A stretch of DNA of 64,000 nucleotides from Duganella flavida. GTDB lineage: Bacteria > Pseudomonadota > Gammaproteobacteria > Burkholderiales > Burkholderiaceae_D. Within the stretch, counting starts at the first letter, position 1; each line of letters begins with the position of its first letter. Shown here in pieces: positions 1 to 7,911 of the stretch. Under the pieces are notes generated by a model. The model ran no database searches and was not told the DNA's origin. It was given only the letters and a program-made list of their open reading frames with translations. Both the position numbers and the translations under genes were made by a program. The stretch lies in NCBI RefSeq assembly GCF_009857445.1, contig NZ_WWCN01000019.1:41961-105960 (forward strand), given 5' to 3'.

Positions 1-2028
1 GATGCGCACCTCGGAAATCAGCTGCAGCGATTTGGCCCGTTGCGCCAAGGCGGCATCGCTATCGTTGACGCGCGCCGGATCAGAAAGATAACTCAGGGCG
101 CGGCTGCTGATGCTATCCAGCAAGTCGAGCCGGCTCAGTGGACGCAGTTTGTCGACAAATTCGCCCAGCATATAGCCCATCAAACCTTCCGCTTCCAGCC
201 GGTGCGCCTCGGCCTCGGTCTGAGCCGAGCGGGCGGCGAGGCCGAGGCCAGCTGCCAGTACGGCCAGCCCAGCCACCACGGCCATGATGGTCAGGCGTAT
301 GCGCTCGCTACGGCGCTCGCTTTGCAGCGAGGCCTGGATGAATCCCTGTTCCTGCGGCGTGAAGCTGAAGCCGCTCGTGGCCAGCAACTGGCGCGCCTGG
401 TTGGTCTGGGTGCCGGAGGGCAGCAGCATGTCGCGTTTGCTGCCGCTGTCTTGCCAACGCTTGGCCTGGGCGCTGATGCGGCTGCGCACTTGCAGCGCTT
501 GCCGGTGTTCCTCGATCCACGACACCACGCGCGGCCAGCGCCGCAGCAGGGCTTCATGGGCCAGTCCGAAAGCCGGTGCGCCGGCCTGCAAGTCGCTGAC
601 GAACAAGTGGGCGTCGACCAGCGCCTGCACCAGTTTGTTTTCGGCTTCGTTGCGCAGCGCCGACCATGGCACGCGGCGCGAGCTGATGGTGGCTTCATCT
701 TCCGCCACCAGCACCAGCTGCGACAGCACGTGGGGCAGGGCCGCGATTTGCGCATGACCCAGCGCCGAGATGACTTGCTCGGCCCGCGCGCCGATCGCGC
801 CTTCCAGCCCGCCCATGGCGCGGAAGGCTGCGTGGCTCAGTTCCCCGTCCGGACTGCGCTGGCGGTACAGCTCCTGCAGGCAGTATTGCAGCAGTGGCAG
901 GCTGTCGGCGCCGGAAAGTGCGGCCTTGCACAGGACTTCGTCTAGGCCTTCGCCATGTTCATCGACGGTGTAGCGCAGTTGCGCCACTTGCGCCGGGTGG
1001 CGCACGATCTGGGCAATGTCGGCGCTGCCGGGCGGCGTCAGGTCGAAATGGCCGCCGCTTAATTTCAGGTTCATCAGCGCCGGGTAGGCCGCCAGCTGCG
1101 GATAAAAATCGTTGCGGCAGGCCAGCACCAGCTGCACGCTGCCGCAGCGGGCCAGCTGGTCCAGTACGCTGATGAAGACGGCCCGCTCTGCATCTGTAAT
1201 GTGCGGCAGCCTGAACACGGCTTCAAAGCGGTCGATGAACAGCAGCAGCTGGATGGCCGGCAGCTGGCGCTGCAGCTGCTCGATCAACAGCGGCAAGTCG
1301 TGCGCCAGGCGCTGGGCCAGCGCGGCGGCGCTGCTGTTTTCAAATAGCAGGCGCTCGCCGATTTCCGCATCGAGCAGCACGCTGGCCAGCGTTTCGAGCA
1401 GGCCGGACTGGCCCATGTCGGCGCAATCGAGCTGCACGTGGGCACTGATCGCGATACCGGACTCGGCCGGTGCGGCACCGCTCTTCAGTGCCGGGATCAG
1501 CCCGGCCTGCACCAGCGAAGTCTTGCCGGCGCCGGACGGGCCCAGCACCAGCACCATCGCGCAGGCGGCCTGGGCCTGTGCCACCACCACTTGCACCAGC
1601 TGGTCCACGCTGAGTTTGCGGCCGAAGAAAATGGCCGCGTGCTGTTCTTCAAACGCTTCCAGCCCGCGGAAGGGCGAGGCGTGCAGCCAGCTGCCCTGGC
1701 TGACTTCATCGTCGTAGCTGAGCTCGGCCAGCAGGCGGTAGCCGCGCTTGCGGATAGTTTCGATGTAGCGCGGTTCGGTGGCTGAATCGTCCAGCGCGCG
1801 GCGCAGTTGGGTGATGATTTTGTGGATGGCGTTGTCGCTCGGCGAGACCTCGCCCCAGCAGGCTTCCAGCAACGTTTCGGCCGAAATCACCACGTGCGGG
1901 TGGCGGCAAAGATACAGCAGCACGTCCATAGCCCGCGGTTCCAGCTGCCGGTTGAGCACCCCGCAGCTGAGCGTATTGGTGGCTGGATCGACGCGCCACT
2001 GGCCAAAACGAAAACTCTTGTGCTTCAT
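1..2028 (-). CDS. Winged-helix / STAND-type ATPase transmembrane regulator (3' end outside window)
   Basis: The reading frame is open from an ATG at 2028 to the window edge (676 codons, no stop), so the C-terminus is missing. Residues 1-100 form an OmpR/CadC-type winged helix (recognition region near KIITQLRRALDD, wing near YIETIRKRGYRL). A P-loop follows, GPSGAGKT with the lysine at residue 169, and then a STAND/NACHT-like ATPase region with LLLFIDRFEAVF as the Walker B-like stretch. One hydrophobic helix (about 576-596) suggests membrane anchoring, with the missing C-terminus beyond it, where this family often carries TPR or WD40 sensors (family knowledge). It is probably a signal-dependent transcriptional regulator. 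It is divergent from the DUF1906-type gene at 2178, which is a possible target. The architecture is clear; the signal is unknown. Confidence 0.8.
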   Translation of the reverse strand, partial: MKHKSFRFGQWRVDPATNTLSCGVLNRQLEPRAMDVLLYLCRHPHVVISAETLLEACWGEVSPSDNAIHKIITQLRRALDDSATEPRYIETIRKRGYRLLAELSYDDEVSQGSWLHASPFRGLEAFEEQHAAIFFGRKLSVDQLVQVVVAQAQAACAMVLVLGPSGAGKTSLVQAGLIPALKSGAAPAESGIAISAHVQLDCADMGQSGLLETLASVLLDAEIGERLLFENSSAAALAQRLAHDLPLLIEQLQRQLPAIQLLLFIDRFEAVFRLPHITDAERAVFISVLDQLARCGSVQLVLACRNDFYPQLAAYPALMNLKLSGGHFDLTPPGSADIAQIVRHPAQVAQLRYTVDEHGEGLDEVLCKAALSGADSLPLLQYCLQELYRQRSPDGELSHAAFRAMGGLEGAIGARAEQVISALGHAQIAALPHVLSQLVLVAEDEATISSRRVPWSALRNEAENKLVQALVDAHLFVSDLQAGAPAFGLAHEALLRRWPRVVSWIEEHRQALQVRSRISAQAKRWQDSGSKRDMLLPSGTQTNQARQLLATSGFSFTPQEQGFIQASLQSERRSERIRLTIMAVVAGLAVLAAGLGLAARSAQTEAEAHRLEAEGLMGYMLGEFVDKLRPLSRLDLLDSISSRALSYLSDPARVNDSDAALAQRAKSLQLISEVRI

Positions 2029-2177
2029 CCTGCCTCGAATAATTCTATTCTAATCAATGGCTTATGTTTCGGAAGGTTTTCGGAAGGCCGGATAGTCGGC
2101 GCTCCGATAAAGTTATTCCAAGGAAAATACTAACATTATCTCGTTACAAATAGTTAAACAATGACCACGGAGTTTCA

Positions 2178-2795
2178 ATGACTGTTTTGACCGGCGTAAA
2201 AGCACCTTTTGAACTGACCCAGTACGCCATCGCGATCAAGCAGCAGGGGATAGATTTTGTCATTCGTCATTACAGCCACCAGTCGGGCAAGAGTTTGTCG
2301 CTGGCCGAAGCGCGCGCCCTGACCGACGCCGGGCTGCAAATCGGCGTGTTGTGGGAGGGGCCGGATGTGCAGCTTGGCTACTACAGCCGGGCGCAGGGAT
2401 GCGCCGATGGTGCGGCAGCCTATTTAATGGCGCAGTCGGTGATTGCCCAGCCGTCCGGCTCGGTAATTTATTTTGCCGTGCCGGATGCGGCCGGGGCGGA
2501 CGGCGCGGCCAGCCGTTATTTCGAGGGCGTCAACCAGGCTTTTCGCGCCGCCGCGCCGGGCGAGCGCCAATACCAGGTTGGCGTGGTTGGCTCCGGCGCC
2601 AGTTGTGCGGCGCTGCTGGCGCTGGGTTTGGCCAAAGTCAGCTGGCTGGCCGACGACAGCGACCTGGCCTATGGTGGTTACAGCCTGCGCCAGCAGAGCG
2701 GGGTGGCGCTGCCGGTCGATGATGGGCAGTCGATCCGGGTCGGCATGGTGCGCAACAGCCCTGAGCGCCCTGCAGGCTTGTTCCGGGTGCTATGA
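2178..2795 (+). CDS. DUF1906 (Rv2525c-like, glycoside-hydrolase-like fold) protein
   Basis: A 205-residue protein with no signal peptide. The start follows a GGAG box six bases upstream. The opening pattern (a block IDFVIRHYSH, then the LTDAGLQIGVLWEG strand and a GAAAYLMAQ helix) is that of DUF1906/Rv2525c-like TIM-barrel proteins related to peptidoglycan-cleaving glycoside hydrolases. Catalytic activity cannot be asserted from sequence. Its stop overlaps the start of the next small gene by four bases (ATGA), so the two are almost certainly co-transcribed and translationally coupled. In other genomes such domains occur in cell-wall-acting or secreted effector-type proteins; that role here is inference. 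Confidence 0.65.
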   Translation: MTVLTGVKAPFELTQYAIAIKQQGIDFVIRHYSHQSGKSLSLAEARALTDAGLQIGVLWEGPDVQLGYYSRAQGCADGAAAYLMAQSVIAQPSGSVIYFAVPDAAGADGAASRYFEGVNQAFRAAAPGERQYQVGVVGSGASCAALLALGLAKVSWLADDSDLAYGGYSLRQQSGVALPVDDGQSIRVGMVRNSPERPAGLFRVL

Positions 2796-3115
2796 CGATG
2801 AATATCTGTTTTACCGAAACACCGTCGCGCAAAACGGTCAAGCCCGCGCGTACGGTGTTCCTGAATAATACCGGGCAGGATGTGACGCTGAAATTCGTTA
2901 CCGCGCCGGACTTGCTGCTTTCCGCGTACACCATTAGCAACGGCGTCAGCGCGGCGATCGACCGCATCCAGCTGGGGCCGGCGGAATTTTTTTCCTGCCA
3001 TAGCCAGAACGTGGCGATCCCCGGCGACTGTACGGCGGTGCTGAGCGTCGCCAACAGCGTGCTGACCATGACGATTTCTAGTTCATCTCAATCACATCAA
3101 ACGGTGATTGGGTAG
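2792..3115 (+). CDS. Small unknown protein coupled to the DUF1906-type gene
   Basis: A 107-residue protein starting in an ATGA overlap with the preceding gene. It has no signal peptide or membrane helix. It is rich in beta-prone segments (TVFLNNTGQDVTLKFVT, TAVLSVANSVLTMTIS), suggesting a small beta-sandwich. I do not recognise a family. The 3' end overlaps the convergent gene at 3078-3542 by 38 bp. A partner or inhibitor role for the DUF1906-type protein is possible from the coupling but is only inference. Confidence 0.55.
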   Translation: MTMNICFTETPSRKTVKPARTVFLNNTGQDVTLKFVTAPDLLLSAYTISNGVSAAIDRIQLGPAEFFSCHSQNVAIPGDCTAVLSVANSVLTMTISSSSQSHQTVIG

Positions 3116-3542
3116 CGCCGAGGAAGGCCATCACTGCGCGGGCACGGTCGCCGGGATCGTGGCCACGGGTGGAGTCGACCACGCTGCGCAGGCCGGGGAT
3201 GATCTCGGCGATGTGTGGACTCTCGTACGCCTGCACCAGCAGCGCGGCCAGTTCGGTGGCGCGGCCGCGGTTATTGCGCATGCGTTCCTCCAGCACCGCC
3301 AGCAGCGCGCGCTGCATGCGCGGCGTCGGATTATCGATATAGCTGAATACCAGCGGCGTATTGCTGATCGCCTCACATAAACGGCGTTCAATATCATCCG
3401 GCTTCACATCGGAAGCGATATCGAAATACGCGCCATTCCAGCGCGTGCGCTCGTACGGGTGGCCGGGCGGGAACGAATCGGCCGTCTCAAAACCAAGGAT
3501 GTGGCTCAGGCGGCGCAGCCATTTAATCAGGGTGGGTATCAT
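3078..3542 (-). CDS. Unknown 154-residue cytoplasmic protein
   Basis: A complete frame with a start at 3542 and a stop inside the end of the convergent gene. It has no export signal or transmembrane helix. The middle and C-terminal parts look helical (ALLAVLEERMRNNRGRATEL, ALLVQAYESPHIAEI). No catalytic motif is visible and I do not recognise the family. Between it and the next plus-strand gene (3543-3643) lie the short inverted repeats described for that gene's promoter. Confidence 0.5.
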   Translation of the reverse strand: MIPTLIKWLRRLSHILGFETADSFPPGHPYERTRWNGAYFDIASDVKPDDIERRLCEAISNTPLVFSYIDNPTPRMQRALLAVLEERMRNNRGRATELAALLVQAYESPHIAEIIPGLRSVVDSTRGHDPGDRARAVMAFLGATQSPFDVIEMN

Positions 3543-3594
3543 CCCTGCATTTTATCCGTTCGCTAGAGAAGTGCGCTGGCTCAATGCCAGTAAC

Positions 3595-3633
3595 GTATAC
3601 TTTGTATACGCTTTTATAACGTCGAATGTTATA
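3595..3633 (+). promoter_or_regulatory. Stacked short inverted repeats in front of a small membrane gene pair
   Basis: Two operator-like palindromes lie side by side: GTATAC-TTT-GTATAC (3595-3609) and TATAAC-N7-GTTATA (3615-3633). The second ends one base before the GGAGAGG ribosome binding site (3634-3640) of the ATG at 3644. Their closeness to the start suggests a repressor site or translational control; no known regulator motif is recognised. Confidence 0.35.
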
Positions 3634-3643
3634 GGAGAGGATC

Positions 3644-4072
3644 ATGGCATCTGATTTTTATAAGTACTTCAAAGAGAATATGGACAGTTTGGGCTTGGAC
3701 TGTCCAGAAACGCTGTTTGCTACCAAGGGTACCGCGATTAACACGGCCGCGACGATTTTATCGGCGATCCAGCAGCATGGTTCCAAGGTTACGGTGGCTG
3801 AATTGGTCGGTGCGGGGACTGGGTTGGAAAAGCTGCTTTATCTCGGTGCCTTGCGTGCGTCGTTTTACGTCGGCGCTGTTATTGGCAGCATTGCGGTGGC
3901 GACGGGGCGATCGCTGGCCGGCGGTACGTCGCTATCGGACGTGCTGATGTCTGCTCGCGGCAATAATTTGCATCGTCCCTGGCTTGCTGGTGTTTTGACT
4001 CGTTGGCCCGGAATCTATCGGCCGGAAGTGAACTCGCGAAAACTCTATCGCCAATCCTGGAGCAGGCCATGA
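3644..4072 (+). CDS. Unknown protein with a glycine-zipper-like hydrophobic segment
   Basis: A 142-residue protein with a strong GGAGAGG ribosome binding site. The N-terminal half is soluble. Around residues 60-95 there is a Gly/Ala-rich hydrophobic stretch (YLGALRASFYVGAVIGSIAV) that could insert into a membrane. The C-terminus is basic and low in recognisable features. It ends in an ATGA overlap with the next two-helix membrane protein, so they form a translationally coupled pair. Small coupled membrane pairs like this occur in toxin-immunity contexts, but nothing here proves it. Confidence 0.5.
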   Translation: MASDFYKYFKENMDSLGLDCPETLFATKGTAINTAATILSAIQQHGSKVTVAELVGAGTGLEKLLYLGALRASFYVGAVIGSIAVATGRSLAGGTSLSDVLMSARGNNLHRPWLAGVLTRWPGIYRPEVNSRKLYRQSWSRP

Positions 4073-4269
4073 AGGACCAGCTCGCGCTGCTCTTGTGCGG
4101 TTGCATTTCCGCGGCGCTGGCGTGGGCTTCGTGGCACTGGTGGAGCGATTACATCTCCTTTGCAGTGTTGGTGATTTTGTTGCTGGCCTATGCCGTCGAC
4201 AATTTTAAATTGCGCAAGCAGGTGCGAAATTTATTGGCGGAGCGCGAGCGGCATTTGCGGGAACGGTGA
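4069..4269 (+). CDS. Small two-helix membrane protein
   Basis: A 66-residue protein starting in the ATGA overlap at 4069. An in-frame upstream start at 4003 is possible but would lie deep inside the preceding gene. Two hydrophobic helices (LALLLCGCISAALAWASWHW and YISFAVLVILLLAYAV) are followed by a charged basic tail (LRKQVRNLLAERERHLRER) that probably faces the cytoplasm. No family is recognised. It is coupled to the gene at 3644. Confidence 0.55.
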   Translation: MKDQLALLLCGCISAALAWASWHWWSDYISFAVLVILLLAYAVDNFKLRKQVRNLLAERERHLRER

Positions 4270-4354
4270 TCGCCAGCGATATCGCCGATCGGCGGCTGAC
4301 TGCGCGATGTCATGGAAAGCACCAACTGCTGCCCATTCACACAGCCTCAAACGG

Positions 4355-4383
4355 CAGCCGCAGACATCGCGTGTCTGCGGCTG
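4355..4383. terminator. Perfect 12-bp hairpin between two gene ends
   Basis: CAGCCGCAGACA (4355-4366), a 5-nt loop, and TGTCTGCGGCTG (4372-4383) form a perfect stem. It lies just past the pirin gene's stop (minus strand) and beyond the end of the small membrane gene (plus strand). Only short T runs follow on either side, so it may act as a bidirectional terminator. Confidence 0.6.
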
Positions 4384-4392
4384 TTACGACTT

Positions 4393-5262
4393 TTACGCCT
4401 GGGCTTCTTCACCCAGTTTGCCGGCGCGGAAATCCTCCACTGCGGCGAAGATTTCTGCCTGTGTGTTCATCACGAACGGGCCGTATTGTGCAATCGGCTC
4501 GTTCAGCGGCTGGCCGGCGATCAGGATAAAGCGGCTCGCCTCATCCGCCGTGACGATCACGCCGTCAGTGCCCTTGGTGTTGGCAAGGATCGCCATGCGG
4601 CCCGACGCCACAGCCTTGCCATCCACGGTCACTGAACCACGATAAGTGAAGATGAACGCGTTGTGACCTTCCGGCAGCTGCTGGCTGAAGCTCGCGCCGG
4701 CCGGCAGGTTGACGTCGATGTACAGCGGTTCGGTGACTTCGCGCTGCACCGCGCCGTCCACACCGTGGCTACGGCCTGCGATTACCTTGACCTTGGCGCC
4801 TGCTGCGGTTTCGAACACCGGCACATCTTCGCCGTTGAAATCGCGGTACCACGGATCGCGCATCTTGTCCTTGGCCGGCAGGTTAAGCCACAGCTGGAAG
4901 CCTTCCATCACGCCGTCTTCCTGCTCCGGCATTTCGGAGTGGATCACGCCACGGCCTGCGGTCATCCACTGCACACCGCCGTTGGTCAGCAAGCCTTCGT
5001 TGCCGGCGCTGTCCTTGTGGCGCATGCGGCCTTCGATCATGTAGGTCACCGTTTCAAAGCCGCGATGCGGATGGCTAGGGAAACCGGCGATGTAATCGTT
5101 GGCCTGGTCGCTGCCGAAGTTATCCAGCATCAGGAACGGGTCGAGGCGGCGTTGCAGCGTTTGGGTCAGGACACGGTTGATCTTCACGCCCGCGCCGTCC
5201 ATGACGGCTTGGCCGGTGATGATGCGTTCTACGCTGCGTGCGGTGTTTACTTGATCGGTCAT
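4393..5262 (-). CDS. Pirin family protein (YhhW-like cupin)
   Basis: A 289-residue double-cupin protein. The pirin metal site is visible in HPHRGFETVTYMIEG and in the motif GRGVIHSEMP, with the conserved opening LDPFLMLDNFG. Pirins bind Fe or related metals, and some have quercetin 2,3-dioxygenase activity; the substrate cannot be read from sequence. It lies 14 bp downstream of the azoreductase on the same strand, forming a pirin/azoreductase operon typical of quinone or flavonoid stress responses. Confidence 0.88.
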   Translation of the reverse strand: MTDQVNTARSVERIITGQAVMDGAGVKINRVLTQTLQRRLDPFLMLDNFGSDQANDYIAGFPSHPHRGFETVTYMIEGRMRHKDSAGNEGLLTNGGVQWMTAGRGVIHSEMPEQEDGVMEGFQLWLNLPAKDKMRDPWYRDFNGEDVPVFETAAGAKVKVIAGRSHGVDGAVQREVTEPLYIDVNLPAGASFSQQLPEGHNAFIFTYRGSVTVDGKAVASGRMAILANTKGTDGVIVTADEASRFILIAGQPLNEPIAQYGPFVMNTQAEIFAAVEDFRAGKLGEEAQA

Positions 5263-5276
5263 GTCCTTCTCCTTGT

Positions 5277-5876
5277 TTAAACCAGAATTGCGTTGATGTC
5301 GGCTTCTGCTTGCGCCTGTGCTTTGGCGACGGCTTCCGGACCCATGCCCAGGCCTTCAGCGAACACGTACTGCACATCGGTCAGGCCCACGAAGTTCAGG
5401 AACATCTTGATGTGCGCCAGCTGGGTGTCGGTAGGACCGTCACGGTGCATGCCGCCACGCGACAGGGTCACGTAGACTTTTTTACCGGTCAGCAGGCCGA
5501 TTGGGCCGGTTGCGCCGTACTTGAAGGTGACACCGGCGCGGGCAATCGCGTCGAACCAGCTTTTCAGCTGGGCGGTGATGCCGAAGTTGTAGGTCGGCGC
5601 GCCGATCACGATCACGTCGGCCGCTTGCACTTGGGCGATCAGGGCATCGTCCAGGGCCACACGGGCGGCTTGTTCGGCGCTGCGCTGGTCAGCCGGGGTG
5701 AACAGGGCTTGCAGTGCAGGCTCGTCCAGCACTGGGTGCGGATCGGCGGCCAGGTCGCGGCGGGTCAGGGCAGCGCCAGCGTTGGCGGCGACGAGTTTGG
5801 CGACCAGGGCATCGGCCAGGCGGGTCGATTCGGAACCGGTGCTACGGGCGCTGGAATTGATTTGCAGGATGTTCAT
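5277..5876 (-). CDS. azoR: FMN-dependent NADH-azoreductase
   Basis: A 199-residue flavodoxin-like protein of normal AzoR length. It has the N-terminal MNILQINSSARSTGSES phosphate/FMN-binding loop, the flavin-site motif APTYNFGITAQLKSWFD, and the conserved LSRGG loop. It reduces azo dyes and, physiologically, quinones using NADH. It is first in an operon with the pirin gene and is transcribed away from a LysR regulator 112 bp away, which probably controls it. Confidence 0.92.
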   Translation of the reverse strand: MNILQINSSARSTGSESTRLADALVAKLVAANAGAALTRRDLAADPHPVLDEPALQALFTPADQRSAEQAARVALDDALIAQVQAADVIVIGAPTYNFGITAQLKSWFDAIARAGVTFKYGATGPIGLLTGKKVYVTLSRGGMHRDGPTDTQLAHIKMFLNFVGLTDVQYVFAEGLGMGPEAVAKAQAQAEADINAILV

Positions 5877-5960
5877 GGTCTTACTCCTTCGTGTCTGGTT
5901 GAGTGCTGCGTCGATGGAGTAACTTTAATCGTTTCAAATACAATGCGGAAGCCGCTAAAA

Positions 5961-5977
5961 TGGATAACATTAATCCA
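5961..5977. promoter_or_regulatory. Candidate LysR-type operator
   Basis: The dyad TGGAT-N7-ATCCA sits in the divergent azoR/lysR intergenic region, ending 11 bases before the regulator's ATG. Its T-N11-A spacing fits the classic LysR box, so autoregulation and control of azoR are plausible. This is a pattern match only. Confidence 0.4.
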
Positions 5978-5988
5978 CCAATGGAACA

Positions 5989-6906
5989 ATGGACATGGAA
6001 ATTGATCCCGGCGATCTACTTTTGTTTGCCCGCATCGTCGAATGCGGCAGTTTCAGCCTGGCGGCGGAGCGCGTGCAGCTGCCGAAGTCCACGGTTTCGC
6101 GCCGCATCACGCTGCTGGAGGGCAAGCTGGGCGAACGCCTGCTCCAGCGCACCACGCGCAAGCTGGTGTTGACCGAGTTCGGCGCCAGCCTGCTGGAACA
6201 CGCGCGCAAGGTGGCCGACGAGACCGAGGCAGCCGGCGCGCTGGCCCAGCACCGGCAGGGCGCGCCGAGCGGCTTGCTGCGAGTGTCGATGCCGGCCGAC
6301 TTCGCCAACGTGGGGATGAGCGCGATACTGGCGGAGTTCATGGACCGCTATCCAGCCATTTCGGTGGAACTGGATTTATCGCCGCGCCGGGTGGATTTGG
6401 TGGCGGAAGGTTTCGATCTGGCCATCCGCATGGGCAACCTGCCGGACGACGCCACACTGGCGGCACGGCGCATCACCTTCAGTTCGCTGGCGCTGTACGC
6501 CTCGCCCAGGTACACCAACTTCCGTGGTCTGCCCGAGCATCCAGACGACTTGTTCAAGCATGATTTGCTGAGCCTGCCGCCGCGATTGAACGGCATGATC
6601 CGCTGGCACCTGCTGCGCGGAAAAACGTCGTGGGAACGCGAGCTGCCGGTGCGTCTGCTGGCCAACTCGCCGGAACTGCTGGTGCGGATGGCGGCCACCG
6701 GCATCGGCATTGGCGCCTCGACTGAGGCGATTGCGCGGCCGTATGTGCAAACGGGGGAGTTGGTGCGGGTGCTGCCCGAGTGGGGCTTCCCAGAGGTGAC
6801 GGGCTGGGCGGTGTTCCCGGGACGGCGGCTGATGCCGGCCAAGACCCGGGTCTTCATCGATGCGCTGGAAGCGGCCTTTGCGACCGGCCGTCCGGCGGGG
6901 ATGTGA
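5989..6906 (+). CDS. LysR family transcriptional regulator (divergent from azoR)
   Basis: A 305-residue LysR protein. The N-terminal winged helix is classic (LLLFARIVECGSFSLAAER, then STVSRRITLLEGKLGERLL, then TRKLVLTEFG). A periplasmic-binding-protein-like effector domain follows from about residue 90, with the typical VDLVAEGFDLAIRMG strand. It belongs to the CrgA/AaeR-like group by appearance. The divergent pirin/azoR operon is the obvious target. An alternative ATG two codons downstream (5995) is possible. Confidence 0.9.
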   Translation: MDMEIDPGDLLLFARIVECGSFSLAAERVQLPKSTVSRRITLLEGKLGERLLQRTTRKLVLTEFGASLLEHARKVADETEAAGALAQHRQGAPSGLLRVSMPADFANVGMSAILAEFMDRYPAISVELDLSPRRVDLVAEGFDLAIRMGNLPDDATLAARRITFSSLALYASPRYTNFRGLPEHPDDLFKHDLLSLPPRLNGMIRWHLLRGKTSWERELPVRLLANSPELLVRMAATGIGIGASTEAIARPYVQTGELVRVLPEWGFPEVTGWAVFPGRRLMPAKTRVFIDALEAAFATGRPAGM

Positions 6907-7770
6907 TTACTTCAGCTGGGCCATTTCCTCGCCCAGTTGGACTGGGCCGGCCGGCTGCCAGGCCGGATTGAACTTCAGCACATCCTTCTGGAACAGCATC
7001 ACCACGGTGGAGCCAAGCAGGAAGCGGCCCAGTTCATCGCCTTTTTTCAGCACGATGTTCTGGTCGGCGTAGCGCCATTCGGTCACTTGCGGCAGGCGCG
7101 GCGGATTGACCACGCCGTGCCATACCGTCGCCATGCTGCCGACGATGGTGGCGCCGACCAGCGTCATCACGAACGGGCCTTGGGCGGTATCGAACACACA
7201 GACCACGCGTTCGTTGCGGGCGAACAGGCCGGGAATGCCGCGCGCGGTGGTCGGGTTGACCGAGAACAGCTCGCCCGGCACGTAGATCATGCGGGTCAGC
7301 TTGCCGTCGATCGGCATGTGGATGCGGTGATAGTCGCGCGGGCTCAGGTAGAGGTTGGCGAAGCTGCCGTTGTTGAATTGCGCGGCCAGGGTGGCGTCGC
7401 CGCCGACCAGTGCGGTGGTGCTGAATTGGTGGCCCTTGGCCTGGAAAATCTGGTCGTCTTCGATATCGCCGAACTGGCTGATGCGGCCGTCGACCGGGCA
7501 GACGTAGGCGGCGTTGGCCAGCGGGCGGGCGTCCGGGCGCAGGGCGCGGGTGAAGAATTCGTTAAACGTCTTGTAATTGGCGATATTTGGATCGAGCGCC
7601 TCGTCCATATTGACGTTATAGCGCCCGACGAACCAGCGGATCAAACCAGTCGTGTATTTGCCGGCCTTGGCGCCAGCAACACGGCCAGCGAAATTGGTCA
7701 GCGCGCTCTTCGGGAGCAAATATTGCGGCAAAACGGCAAGACGATCGGACACGATAGCAAATCCATACAA
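6907..7770 (-). CDS. psd: Phosphatidylserine decarboxylase proenzyme
   Basis: About 287 residues. It decarboxylates phosphatidylserine to phosphatidylethanolamine at the inner membrane. The self-cleavage motif LGST, which yields the pyruvoyl group, is in GRFLLGSTVVMLF near the C-terminus; the family motifs PVDGRISQFG and YHRIHMPIDG are present. The first six residues look atypical, and a GTG at 7752 (VSDRLAVLPQYLLPK) fits the usual N-terminus better. Its stop directly abuts that of the LysR gene. Confidence 0.93.
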   Translation of the reverse strand: MYGFAIVSDRLAVLPQYLLPKSALTNFAGRVAGAKAGKYTTGLIRWFVGRYNVNMDEALDPNIANYKTFNEFFTRALRPDARPLANAAYVCPVDGRISQFGDIEDDQIFQAKGHQFSTTALVGGDATLAAQFNNGSFANLYLSPRDYHRIHMPIDGKLTRMIYVPGELFSVNPTTARGIPGLFARNERVVCVFDTAQGPFVMTLVGATIVGSMATVWHGVVNPPRLPQVTEWRYADQNIVLKKGDELGRFLLGSTVVMLFQKDVLKFNPAWQPAGPVQLGEEMAQLK

Positions 7771-7797
7771 ATTAACGATCGTGCATTATAGCGTCCC

Positions 7798-7863
7798 ACT
7801 CCGGGGTCAGGTCCTCCATTTCAGCATGAGCTCGTGTAGAAATGGGGGACCTGACCCCGGAGT
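7798..7863. repeat. 66-bp near-perfect palindrome (REP/BIME-like)
   Basis: A 25-bp arm (7798-7822, containing CCGGGGTCAGGTCC) matches the reverse complement at 7839-7863 with one difference, which becomes a G:T pair. The 16-nt centre is itself almost self-complementary around GAGCTC, so the whole stretch folds as one hairpin. It lies between psd and the TonB receptor gene, ending 48 bp before the likely receptor start. Confidence 0.85.
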
Positions 7864-7911
7864 TGCGGCATAATGGCGGCACTTACTCATCCTACAACTT
7901 GCCAAATTCGT

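Noticed and set aside
1..945. Plus-strand open frame over the ATPase regulator gene
   Set aside because: It is the antisense of the strongly supported minus-strand frame and has no recognisable protein features.
7873..7911. Longer start of the TonB receptor at 7873
   Set aside because: It would put 13 polar residues in front of a good signal peptide; the ATG at 7912 fits export better.
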